Below, one piece after another: positions 33,764 to 41,307 of a stretch of 64,000 nucleotides of DNA. Made by a program: the position numbers and the translations under genes. Source of the DNA: Rhodococcus koreensis (GTDB lineage: Bacteria > Actinomycetota > Actinomycetes > Mycobacteriales > Mycobacteriaceae). Every line of letters begins with the position of its first letter. The stretch's first letter is position 1. The notes beneath the pieces were generated by a model. It was not told where the DNA came from. It saw only the letters and a list, made by a program, of their open reading frames with translations, and did no database searches. The stretch lies in NCBI RefSeq assembly GCF_900105905.1, contig NZ_FNSV01000001.1, forward strand, positions 62,001-126,000, read 5' to 3'.

Positions 33764-34054
33764 TCAGTCACCGTGCGGCGTGAAGGACGACAGATCCGGG
33801 CTCAAGAACAGATCTCTCGGCCCTTCCCATGGCCACTTCTCGTCGAAGTCCGGATCTACCTCGTCATTGACCCAGACATGGTCGACAGGACCGTAGCGGG
33901 AGCTGGCTCTCACCAAGACCGCGGGCAACTTCTCGACGTCGAAGCTGCCGCCGGGTCCTTATTTGATGCTGAAACCCCAGTCTGCTGGATTGATTCGGGC
34001 GACCCACTCGCCCGTACGGACGGACTTCAGGACGACGTGGTGATAGGTGCTCAT
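33764..34054 (-). pseudogene. 97-codon gene interrupted by one in-frame TAA
   Basis: From the ATG at 34054 the frame encodes MSTYHHVVLKSVRTGEWVAR, reaches a TAA at 33959-33961 after 31 residues and continues in the same frame with protein-like sequence (VEKLPAVLVRASSRYGPVDH, then DPDFDEKWPWEGPRDLF) to a TGA at 33764. Codon bias is good on both sides of the TAA. It is a nonsense-mutated gene, or two genes with a TTG/GTG restart. It starts nine bases after the 34064 gene stop. Confidence 0.6.
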
Positions 34055-34063
34055 CGATCTGTC

Positions 34064-34570
34064 TCACCACTGCCTGATATCGGATCTCATACCCACGGTG
34101 TGCAGCTCGGTGCCGTCGGCGCCGTAGGCGGTGGACACGCCCGTTGCCGGGTCGTGCTCGATCACGGCCTGCGCCCCGAACCGTGTGCGGAGCACCTCCA
34201 CGCCCACCGGCTCGACCTGTTCGTTTCGCCGCCGCCAGTAGTCGCCGACTCGCTGCCCGGCAACGACGGCGACCGCGAAAAACCAAATGCTCGCAACCAG
34301 GACGGCCGCCAAAGCTACGAGGGCCATGACGATGCAGAGCAGAGAAGTCGCCGCCATCCAGATCAATGCCCAGCTGGACACCTGATCCCGGCCGGCCGCC
34401 CGGATCGCCGGAACGGTGACGTGGTCAGCGAACAGGCGGAGAGGTAAACCCGACGCCAGCAGGCCTACCCCGACCAGTTCGGCCCAGGCTCGTGGCGTGC
34501 ACAGTCCGACCGACCTCGTCAGGGGCGGCCGCAAGGCGAGATACGGTCTGCGACCACTCTGGCCGATCAT
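34064..34570 (-). CDS. membrane protein with two transmembrane helices
   Basis: 168 aa from the ATG at 34570, which overlaps (ATGA) the stop of the upstream membrane gene. A hydrophobic patch at about 30-45 is followed by a clear helix pair about 75-115 (ALIWMAATSLLCIVMALVALAAVLVASIWFF in two segments), then a cytosolic tail with RRNEQVEP and short beta-type strands (AQAVIEHDPATGVSTAYGADG). Co-translated with the 122-aa membrane protein, they may form one complex. No family recognised. Confidence 0.65.
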   Translation of the reverse strand: MIGQSGRRPYLALRPPLTRSVGLCTPRAWAELVGVGLLASGLPLRLFADHVTVPAIRAAGRDQVSSWALIWMAATSLLCIVMALVALAAVLVASIWFFAVAVVAGQRVGDYWRRRNEQVEPVGVEVLRTRFGAQAVIEHDPATGVSTAYGADGTELHTVGMRSDIRQW

Positions 34571-34935
34571 GCGGGTGCCCCGTGTCCGCCGGCGCGTCGC
34601 TGCTCTTCCTCGTCGCGGGCAATCAGCCTTTTCAGCATCTTTCGCGCCCTGGAGTCGGCTGCCGCCGCTCGCAGGTACGGCGCCGATTGAATCAGAAGGA
34701 CTGCGGCCGCGGATCCGACGACACCGAGCCACATGATCCAACGGATGAGCGATCCTCCTGGCGCCACGAAGTTCGTGAGAGCGATGAGGGCACTCCCGAT
34801 TGCAAGAATCGCGGTCGGAATCACCACCACCGTCGGCCAGTACCCCGCGGCCCTGTCGCGATGCTGGTGCGCGGTCTCGAGGGTCGTGATCAGGTCCTCA
34901 TGAAGCTGACTGCGGTTGCGGAATTCGTTGTCCAT
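34567..34935 (-). CDS. membrane protein with two transmembrane helices, coupled to the next
   Basis: 122 aa. Hydrophilic N-terminus (HEDLITTLETAHQHRDRAA), helix 1 (TVVVIPTAILAIGSALIALT), helix 2 (IMWLGVVGSAAAVLLIQ), then a basic helical tail ending GGHGAPA. The ATG at 34935 has GAGGGGGAA upstream inside a leader shared with the gene at 28294. It ends in ATGA overlap with the following membrane gene. Confidence 0.68.
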   Translation of the reverse strand: MDNEFRNRSQLHEDLITTLETAHQHRDRAAGYWPTVVVIPTAILAIGSALIALTNFVAPGGSLIRWIMWLGVVGSAAAVLLIQSAPYLRAAAADSRARKMLKRLIARDEEEQRRAGGHGAPA

Positions 34936-35012
34936 AGTTCCCCCTCTGCGCGGCCGCCGGACCGGCGGCCGCGACCATCTTGTCGATCGTCTGCGCGGAT
35001 GGTCTCACCTAC
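34936..35012 (-). promoter_or_regulatory. conserved hairpin leader, copy 2
   Basis: Same order of elements as 28295-28370. Reading leftward: GAGACCAT, then GACGATCGACAAGATGGTCG, a perfect GC hairpin (GCGGCCGCCGG at 34950-34960, complement at 34962-34972), GAGGGGGAA and the ATG at 34935. Confidence 0.65.
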
Positions 35013-35070
35013 CACCGACGTGTTGACTCTCGTGTGCGCTGGCGGTGAAGCAGAACGCCGTGGCAGGCGG

Positions 35071-35311
35071 TTAGGCCGCTGCCTCCTGCGCGCGTTGCCG
35101 GCGCCTTGCCTTGTCGGTAGCCCAAACCGCTCCGAGTACGACGACCATCCCGACACAGGCGGTGATGAATTCGGGCATCGAATCGGTGGGCCAGATCACC
35201 ACGACGACGAACGCCACCTCTGCCAGCAGCCAGAGGACGTGTGCGATTCGAAGGCTCCATTGTTCGGTGCTTCTCTCGTTCTGCGGGAACCGGCCCGGAC
35301 GTCGCGATCAT
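35071..35311 (-). pseudogene. small two-helix membrane protein gene with a disrupted 5' end
   Basis: One leftward frame encodes NERSTEQWSLRIAHVLWLLA, a helix, then AFVVVVIWPTDSM and a second helix FITACVGMVVVLGAVWAT with a basic tail, ending in TAA at 35071. This frame has no ATG, GTG or TTG before the first helix. The nearest start (ATG at 35311) is in a different frame, and a one-base shift near 35265-35275 would join them. It is either decayed or an indel error. Confidence 0.4.
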
Positions 35312-35359
35312 GCGCACTCTCACTTAGCCTTTCGGACGCAGGTCCGGACGAGGTTTCGA

Positions 35360-35851
35360 TCACTCGGTGATCCAGCTCACGCCCCGGTTCCCGATGAGTA
35401 CGATCTTTCCGCTCGGTGCAGCGTACTGGTCCAGTGCCATGCGGGCGCCGGTGAGCGCGCTGCCGAGCGCATCGGAAGAGTCGACGATTTCCTCGCCGTA
35501 TTCATCGATGAGTGCCGTGACGCTGGCCTCGCCCATCGCCAGGGCGACCGAATCGCTCTCGGTGTCGTACAGACCGACAGTCCAGTGTGTGACGGGTTCA
35601 TCGATCGTCAGTGCGGGCTCGCCGTTGGTGGTGGCGAGCAGGTAGATCGACCGGCCGTCGGCTGCGGTTAGTGCACCGGTGAGTGCGTAGCAGTTGCCAC
35701 CAGTCCAGGTCACCTCGGGATCGGCGATGCCGAAGGTGGCCAGGAGAGCCAGCTCACGGGTGTAGATCTCTTCGAAGGCGGCGTAGCCCCGGTAGTCGAG
35801 CACCTCGGACGTCGCGTCGACTGGCTCCACGGGTGGTGTTGATGTGCTCAT
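35360..35851 (-). CDS. unknown 163-aa acidic protein under repeated leader 2
   Basis: Acidic, cytosolic, mixed alpha/beta protein (e.g. AAFEEIYTRELALLATFGI, GRSIYLLATTNGEPALTID, SVALAMGEASVTALIDEYGE). The type is reminiscent of small immunity or secretion-chaperone proteins, but I recognise no family. ATG at 35851, with GGAAGG upstream. It lies directly behind the long repeated leader (35870-36133), like the 121-aa gene at 31880, to which it has no sequence similarity. Confidence 0.65.
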   Translation of the reverse strand: MSTSTPPVEPVDATSEVLDYRGYAAFEEIYTRELALLATFGIADPEVTWTGGNCYALTGALTAADGRSIYLLATTNGEPALTIDEPVTHWTVGLYDTESDSVALAMGEASVTALIDEYGEEIVDSSDALGSALTGARMALDQYAAPSGKIVLIGNRGVSWITE

Positions 35852-35869
35852 ATGTCAGTGACCTTCCGC

Positions 35870-36133
35870 TCGGATCAGGACACCTGCCGCGCCCTGATCG
35901 TTCTTTTTGCCCTGCTGGCAAGGAGAGTCCGGATCGGCGGTATCAGGACGGGGTGCAACCTCTGGGCCGGGAAGTTTCTCTGCGAGCGCCAGCGAGTGCG
36001 GGTTGAGAAAGTTCTCGGAGCCTTGTGCCGGCGCCCGCGCCGCCAGGGGTTGTTCCCCGGCCGCCGTCGATCAGGATCGGAAGCCAGCAGGTCAAAGAAC
36101 GATGCTCTTCCACAGGGCGGAGCGCAGCGGAGC
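35870..36133 (-). promoter_or_regulatory. long repeated 5' leader, copy 2
   Basis: Second copy of the ~260-bp leader seen at 31894-32154. It differs in a GC-rich segment at about 36022-36062 and by single-base indels. The segment nearest the gene (GATCGTTCTTTTTGCC on the + strand) and the block GAAGTTTCTCTGCGAGCG are the best conserved. Confidence 0.75.
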
Positions 36134-36758
36134 TCCGATGTAGGGTCTCGAGAACCTTGGCCAGTTCTCACGCGAGGTGGCCACTCGGTGGCCAGTTGGC
36201 CAAATGAATGAGATTGCATTTCGACGTGCCTGCGCGGCGGGTCTCGAATCCCGTGGCGGAATCTCGTGGCGGGTGGTGAGCCGTGGCGGATCCGCCATCG
36301 TGCTGCGACACGCAACGAATCGGTTCACCGAATCGCCGCTATCCGAGCGGCGGCGTGATCCAGATCGTTCAAGGTGTCCCGATTGACGCCCCGAAAGCAA
36401 AATCATCACCGGACGGGTCAAACGGGAACGCGCAGCTCAGGGGAGTCTCGGTCAACGCCCCGCTTCCGGGAGAGTGCCGATCGACGTTCCTGATCCGGGA
36501 CGGGCCTCAGCGACCAAGCTTGACGACGCTGCCGGCGAGTGGCATGGAATGGGTTCAAGCGCATAGCGGTTTGAGCTGCCTGGTTGCCGTCGGCGCGCGG
36601 GATATCACCGCCATAACGATGATTCGGCGAATGTAACGGTTCGACGTGTCCCACGGCCGGTCGATCCCGGCCTGGCGCGGGATGGTGCTATCAACTAGCG
36701 ACCCAGCAACTTGTGGGGCAAGTCCAGATCGTTCCGCTAAGCAGGAAGATAGGCTCGC
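36134..36758. other. gene-free region of about 620 bp
   Basis: No frame here combines a start site, codon bias and protein-like sequence. It contains short imperfect repeats (GTGGCGGAATCTCGTGGCGG near 36252-36271 with echoes at 36284; ACGCCCCG at about 36387 and 36454). The right end holds the promoter region of the cutinase gene (AGGAAG before the ATG at 36759). Confidence 0.4.
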
Positions 36759-38414
36759 ATGCCGAACCGAACCGCCGCAGCATCGCGATCAAGCTTGGCC
36801 GTCCTTGCGGTGCTCACACTCGTATGTGGGTTCCATATGCTGGTCGGCGAAAACCGCGCCTACGCGGCCGATTGCAATGATGGTGTCGTTCTGCTCGGAG
36901 CGCGAGGTTCGGGCCAAGGCCAGAACGAGAAGGGCGGGTTGGGTCCAGAAGTCTCTTTCGCTTACAACGAGATTAAGCGCAAGTTCGATCGGCAAAGAAT
37001 CAAGTTCCGGTACCAGGCCGTGGTATTTCCTGCCGCACCCGTCAAGCCGCCCGAACTCGCGACGCCGCCGGGCCGCGAGGTCTTTTTCGGCAGTATCGAG
37101 ATCGGTGTCAACAACGCGATCATTCAGCTCTTCCAGATTCAGAATGGTCTGCGCACGCCATCTTGCGCGGGCCCACGAATCATTTTGGCTGGGTACTCCC
37201 AAGGCGCAATGGTTATGCATCGTGTGATCGAACGACTCCGCCCAGGCGGATCCGACGCGAATTCTGAGTTGCTCGGTCGGGTCGGTGCAGCGTTGCTAAT
37301 CGCCGACGGCGACAAGATGCCAGGTGACACCGACAACCTCTACACACGTGGCGTTACGGCGACCACACAAGGTGTAGGCGCTGCTTTGAGCCTGTTCTCT
37401 CATGCCAGCGGCGTACCCTTTGCCAGTGACGTGCGCGCCCGCGTTTTCAGTGTGTGCGTGTCTCGGGACATCGTCTGCGATTGGACCAACCCCTTCTTCA
37501 CCCCATCTAATCCTCGCTTCCTAGCTAGACAGTCCATCGGGAGGGTGATCCACGAGGCGTCCTACAGAGGAAGCACTCACGGTGCAGTCACGCCACTTGT
37601 AGAAAAGGTGATCTCGGGCCTTCGGAGTACCCCGCCGCCAAACGAGGGTCAAGTAACTCTGCCGTTCACAGGACTCATCCAGCCCTCGTTCCCCGCCGTC
37701 GACTCCCTCGGAAACGTGTACATCGCGGATCAGGGCCGTAATCAAGTACTCAAGCTACTACCGAGCGGAGAGCAGCAAATACTCCCGTTCAGCGGGCTAA
37801 ATGTCGCCCGCGGCATCGCTGTCGACTCCGCCGGCAATGTGTACCTGGCTGACTCCAACAACGCGCGAGTACTGAAACTGCCTGCCGGATCAACCAGTCA
37901 GGTCGTGCTGCCCTTCACCGGCCTAACCTCGAATCTCTTCGGCTTGACAGTGGACTCGGCCGGCAGCGTTTACGTGTCCGATGTACAACTCGGTGTCGTC
38001 AAACTTCCGGCAGGCTCCAGCCAGCAAGTGGTTCTCCCCTTTAGCGACCGCAGCACCAGCGCTGGAGGCGTCGCAGTCGATGGCGTAGGGAATGTCTATC
38101 TTGCGATGGACAATCGCGTCCTCAAACTCGCACCGGGGTCCAGCACCCAGACCGTATTGCCCTTCACTGGCCTAGGCGCGAACTACAACGGTCTTGCCGT
38201 GGACGCCGCGGGCAATGTGTTCGTCGGAGACGGCGGTACATTATCGAACGGTGCGGGCCGCGTCGTGAAGCTGGCAAACGTTGCTACGACCCAAACTGAC
38301 CTGCCGTTCACCGGCCTAGGCCGAAGCCTCTTCGGACTGACTGTGGACTCGACCGGGAACCTTTATGTTGCCGACCTTGAAAACGCTCGCGTTGTGAAAT
38401 TGCCTCGGAACTGA
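36759..38414 (+). CDS. secreted cutinase-family esterase fused to an NHL beta-propeller
   Basis: 551 aa. A signal peptide (about 1-36, cleavage likely after AYA) exports the protein. Residues 38-290 are a cutinase/alpha-beta hydrolase: GYSQG with nucleophile Ser147, CVSRDIVC with Asp237 between two Cys, and IHEASY with His265. Residues about 298-551 form six repeats starting LPFTGL or LPFSGL with VAVDSAGNVYLAD cores, the NHL propeller type found in the sensor of mycobacterial PknD. The likely substrate is an ester lipid or polymer of the cell envelope or environment, with the propeller binding a ligand or wall component. The fusion is unusual. AGGAAG lies before the ATG. Confidence 0.88.
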   Translation: MPNRTAAASRSSLAVLAVLTLVCGFHMLVGENRAYAADCNDGVVLLGARGSGQGQNEKGGLGPEVSFAYNEIKRKFDRQRIKFRYQAVVFPAAPVKPPELATPPGREVFFGSIEIGVNNAIIQLFQIQNGLRTPSCAGPRIILAGYSQGAMVMHRVIERLRPGGSDANSELLGRVGAALLIADGDKMPGDTDNLYTRGVTATTQGVGAALSLFSHASGVPFASDVRARVFSVCVSRDIVCDWTNPFFTPSNPRFLARQSIGRVIHEASYRGSTHGAVTPLVEKVISGLRSTPPPNEGQVTLPFTGLIQPSFPAVDSLGNVYIADQGRNQVLKLLPSGEQQILPFSGLNVARGIAVDSAGNVYLADSNNARVLKLPAGSTSQVVLPFTGLTSNLFGLTVDSAGSVYVSDVQLGVVKLPAGSSQQVVLPFSDRSTSAGGVAVDGVGNVYLAMDNRVLKLAPGSSTQTVLPFTGLGANYNGLAVDAAGNVFVGDGGTLSNGAGRVVKLANVATTQTDLPFTGLGRSLFGLTVDSTGNLYVADLENARVVKLPRN

Positions 38415-38842
38415 CGCATGGCCGACCTGCGCCCGGCTTCGCACGCCTCAAACGCCGAACTCGGGTCCGCACAAGCCTGTAGGCGCAACGTCCTTTTCCC
38501 GATCCGCTTACGGGATCGCCAACCACTCCTGACGGGCGTACCAAGGCTTGCCGATCGCCCGTCGCGGAACGACAATCGGCACGGTCCGCATCATGATCGC
38601 CAAGGAAATGCCAGGGAATTGAGACAGATTGCTGTGGCCATGCCGTGAGACAAGCGGCAAGTCCGCAGTTCGCAGCGTCTCAAAAATGCCACTGGCCGCG
38701 AGACCCTACATCCGAATTGGGGACACCGCAGGTGGCCGGGTGACCGCCGGAGGCGGGTACATCGGGGCCGGACACGCCCGACAAGCCGACCGGCAAGGCG
38801 CTGACCGGGATCGGTCGGGTAGGGCGAGAGAGTCCGGGGTGA
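38415..38842. other. gene-free gap with fragments of nearby leader sequence
   Basis: About 430 bp without a supported gene. GGGGACACCGCAGGTGGCC (38717-38735) repeats almost exactly the sequence at 32163-32181, beside leader copy 1. CGAGACCCTACATC (38699-38712) is the inverted copy of a stretch at 36137-36150, beside leader copy 2. This suggests scattered remnants of the leader family. Confidence 0.5.
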
Positions 38843-39673
38843 TCAGTCGAGCTGTGTGTGGCGTCGTGCCTGGCGGCGGGCGTGCCGGGCCAGCAGGTGC
38901 GCCTTGTGCTTGTCGCTGCGGATGATCTCGTCGTTCACGGCGTGCTCGATCAGTCCGGGCTGGTCGAGCACACGGCGGGCGGCCAGGCGGACGAGCTCTG
39001 TGCGGTCGGACCCGACCTGTGCGGCCAACGTGTCGAGCTTGTCGCGCAACGGGTCGTCGAAGTTCACCTTGATCGTGGCGGGATAGTTCTCGGGCCGCAG
39101 ATCACGCAGCGGGGCGATGGTTTCCAGGTCGGCGGCGAGGTCGCCCGGCTCGTCGAGTAGACGCCGTAGGACGACCCGAAGCAGTGCGGTGCTGAGTTTG
39201 TCGCCGTATCGGCCGGCGAGGTACCGGATCTGCTGCCTGCTGGATGGATTGACCATCACGTCGACCCGGTCGGACAGTCCGGTCCGCTCGGCTTCGCGGA
39301 GCATCGGGTGTTTGTAGCGGCCGGGCGCTTCCTGGAATCGGTGCAGCGCGATCCGCATGAGTGCGCTGACGGTGGTGTCGTGGTCGGTGGCCAGGGCCGC
39401 AACCTGCTGCACGGTCTCGGGTTCGAGCTTGATCTTGACCATGACCAGGGGAATCGCCCGCAGGACTTCGGAGAGCCGACGGTGTTCCGCGAGAGCGGGA
39501 CCGACGCTGTTGGGTTTGGCGACCAGTCGTCGGCAGGCCACGCGGATTAGCGCCCCGAATCGGCGCGGGCCGATGGCCTCGGCCATCTCGTCGAGCCTGC
39601 GTTTGGTCTCTTCGTCGAAGCGAAGCCCGATCGGGTCGCCCACCGGGATACGGCCGGGCTTCGACTCCGTCAT
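38843..39673 (-). CDS. protein built of four ribbon-helix-helix-like repeats
   Basis: 276 aa. Four similar ~42-residue units at about 14-54, 75-117, 136-176 and 198-239. Each has a short beta strand (GLRFD, VMVKIKLE, VDVMVN, TIKVNFD), a helix rich in charged residues, a turn, and a second helix ending R-A-RR-L..P (IRVACRRLVAKP, MRIALHRFQEAP, LRVVLRRLLDEP, VRLAARRVLDQP). That is the strand-helix-helix order of CopG/MetJ-type DNA-binding proteins, normally one copy per chain. The basic C-terminal tail (ARHARRQARRH) may add DNA contacts. A palindromic hairpin 27 bases upstream may be its operator. Confidence 0.72.
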   Translation of the reverse strand: MTESKPGRIPVGDPIGLRFDEETKRRLDEMAEAIGPRRFGALIRVACRRLVAKPNSVGPALAEHRRLSEVLRAIPLVMVKIKLEPETVQQVAALATDHDTTVSALMRIALHRFQEAPGRYKHPMLREAERTGLSDRVDVMVNPSSRQQIRYLAGRYGDKLSTALLRVVLRRLLDEPGDLAADLETIAPLRDLRPENYPATIKVNFDDPLRDKLDTLAAQVGSDRTELVRLAARRVLDQPGLIEHAVNDEIIRSDKHKAHLLARHARRQARRHTQLD

Positions 39674-39699
39674 TCCTCGATCCTGACCGCATGAATGCC

Positions 39700-39728
39700 C
39701 CCCGGCATCGGGGGAGGTGATGCCGGGG
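39700..39728. promoter_or_regulatory. palindrome upstream of the four-repeat RHH gene
   Basis: CCCCGGCATC (39700-39709) and GATGCCGGGG (39719-39728), a perfect 10-bp inverted repeat with a 9-nt spacer, 27 bases before the start codon at 39673. Its position fits an operator for autoregulation; a transcript hairpin is the alternative. Confidence 0.55.
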
Positions 39729-39924
39729 CGCCAGGGGGGTGTTCTGAGAACAAAATTGGGGGGATGTTCAGCAGAACGGAGGTAGCGTACCTGAGCGGAT
39801 ATGCGGGCCTACCTGTGGCCTAAGCAGTTGCGCACCCGTACGGCGCCGTACTCGTTGCGCATCGGTCTTCTGGAAATTCCGGGGAACGAGGCTGGGCGAG
39901 AGCCGGATTGCCGACCTGCCGCCC

Positions 39925-40851
39925 TCAGGTGTGGTCCGGGCAGCGAAGGTCGGGGGTGGTGGCCCATCCGGCTGTGGTGAGCCATCGTTGAACCGCCTTG
40001 GTCAGGTCGCCGGCCTCGGCTTTCTCGGCGAGTACGCCGGCGAGGATGGGGCCGTCTCCGCAGATTCTGCAGGCGATGTCGAAGGCCGGCTTCCCGGGTT
40101 CGCAATGGCGGCAGTGGTGTCGACTGATCACCGCTCCTCTGCGAGAGGGGTGCGGGTGGAGCCACGTCACCGCGAGATCGGCGCGTTGGTGGGCCGCTTC
40201 GGCGCGTGTGGTGGGTTCGTATCCACAGGTCGGGCAGGTTCGGGAGGTGCGGACCGGTGGTGTCGTGATCTCCTGCGTGACCGGGGCGGTGTCCACACTG
40301 CGCTTGTTTAGATGCCCATAGACCGTGGTGCGCGGCACGTTCAGCATCCCTGCGATCTGAGAGACGGTGTGTTCCCCGGCATCGTAGAGGCGTTGAGCAA
40401 GCTCGATCTGGTCGGCGCTGAGTTTCGATGGGCGCCCGCCTTTGCGGCCGCGGGCGCGAGCTGCCGCGAGGCCGTCGCGGGTGTTGGCCACGGCCAGTTC
40501 TCGGCCGTAGTCGGCCAGGATCGAGAACATCCCGAACATGGCCTGGCCCTTGTCGGTTTCGGTGTCGATGCCCTGCTCGAGCACCTTCAGTCCGATCCCA
40601 CGGACGCGGAGGTCCGCACCGAGCGTGACCAGGTGCAGCATCGACCGCCCGAGCCGCTCCAGCCGGGTGACCACCAGGACGTCGCCCTCGCGCAGCTCCT
40701 GCAGTACCCGATCGAGTTGGGGCCGTGACGCCTTCGCCCAGCCCGCCTGGTCGACGTGAATGTTCTCGGCGACCACCCCGGCACCGCGCAGGGCAGCGAT
40801 CTGATCGTCGGGGTTCTGGTCTGCACTGACCCGGGCGTAGCCGATCAACAT
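39925..40851 (-). CDS. serine recombinase (resolvase/invertase) with a cysteine-rich C-terminal extension
   Basis: 308 aa from ATG 40851. The catalytic domain starts MLIGYARVS (nucleophile Ser9) and continues through VVTRLERLGRSMLHLV and a long helix to about 140. The Hin-like HTH (VSQIAGMLNVPRTTVYGHL) is near 165-190. Unlike ordinary resolvases it has ~110 further residues with four Cys clusters (CPTCGYEP, HHCRHCE, CRICGDGP, CPDH) that could bind zinc. It would cut and rejoin at a res site; a candidate lies just upstream at 40860-40911 and a similar sequence at 58140-58190. The extension may modify target choice. Confidence 0.9.
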   Translation of the reverse strand: MLIGYARVSADQNPDDQIAALRGAGVVAENIHVDQAGWAKASRPQLDRVLQELREGDVLVVTRLERLGRSMLHLVTLGADLRVRGIGLKVLEQGIDTETDKGQAMFGMFSILADYGRELAVANTRDGLAAARARGRKGGRPSKLSADQIELAQRLYDAGEHTVSQIAGMLNVPRTTVYGHLNKRSVDTAPVTQEITTPPVRTSRTCPTCGYEPTTRAEAAHQRADLAVTWLHPHPSRRGAVISRHHCRHCEPGKPAFDIACRICGDGPILAGVLAEKAEAGDLTKAVQRWLTTAGWATTPDLRCPDHT

Positions 40852-40859
40852 GCGTCGAC

Positions 40860-40911
40860 AATACCAATATTTACCGTTTTCCGACACATATTTTCGACAC
40901 TGGTTCTCGAC
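40860..40911. promoter_or_regulatory. res-like site upstream of the resolvase
   Basis: A/T-richer stretch with repeated CGACA-type half sites: TTTTCCGACACA, TTTTCGACAC (40891-40900) and GTTCTCGAC (40903-40911). The last two, with their spacing, match 58170-58190 at 19 of 21 positions in the same orientation. Confidence 0.6.
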
Positions 40912-41070
40912 ATACTGGCCGATTCGCCCCCTGCGGTGTGAGGCCGGCGTCGGTGTCCCGTCTCATCGAAAGCGAGGTACAGCTCACACAGATGGGTCGG
41001 CGAATACCGGCGCGTTAACATCTGCTGTTACCGCCGCCCATGCGGTCCGGCGAATCGGGCGTGGAAGGGG

Positions 41071-41307
41071 TTATCCGCCTGATTTCGGGGTTTGCGGTGG
41101 CGGCATGGACCAGCGGTCGGCCTGGGGCTCGGGGCCCGCACATACAGGGGTCCGCACCACGGCACGGCATCGGCGGCAGAAATGGGTGCGGTGGCCACCG
41201 TTCTCAGCGGTCGAACACCCGCAGACTTCCCACCCGACGACACACTTCTCCGGCCCGAGAATGTGGCCGTTCGGACATTGAGCCGGCGAAGACTCCACCC
41301 AGTTCAT
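41071..41307 (-). CDS. small zinc-finger-like protein
   Basis: 78 aa with the pattern CPNGHILG, VGWEVCGC, GGHRTHFCRRC, a set of Cys/His expected to bind zinc and found in short actinobacterial proteins (from memory). ATG at 41307; a GTG at 41325 is an alternative. The C-terminus is Pro/Ser-rich. The function is unknown, presumably nucleic-acid or protein binding. It stands alone between the resolvase and a gene-poor stretch. Confidence 0.6.
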   Translation of the reverse strand: MNWVESSPAQCPNGHILGPEKCVVGWEVCGCSTAENGGHRTHFCRRCRAVVRTPVCAGPEPQADRWSMPPPQTPKSGG

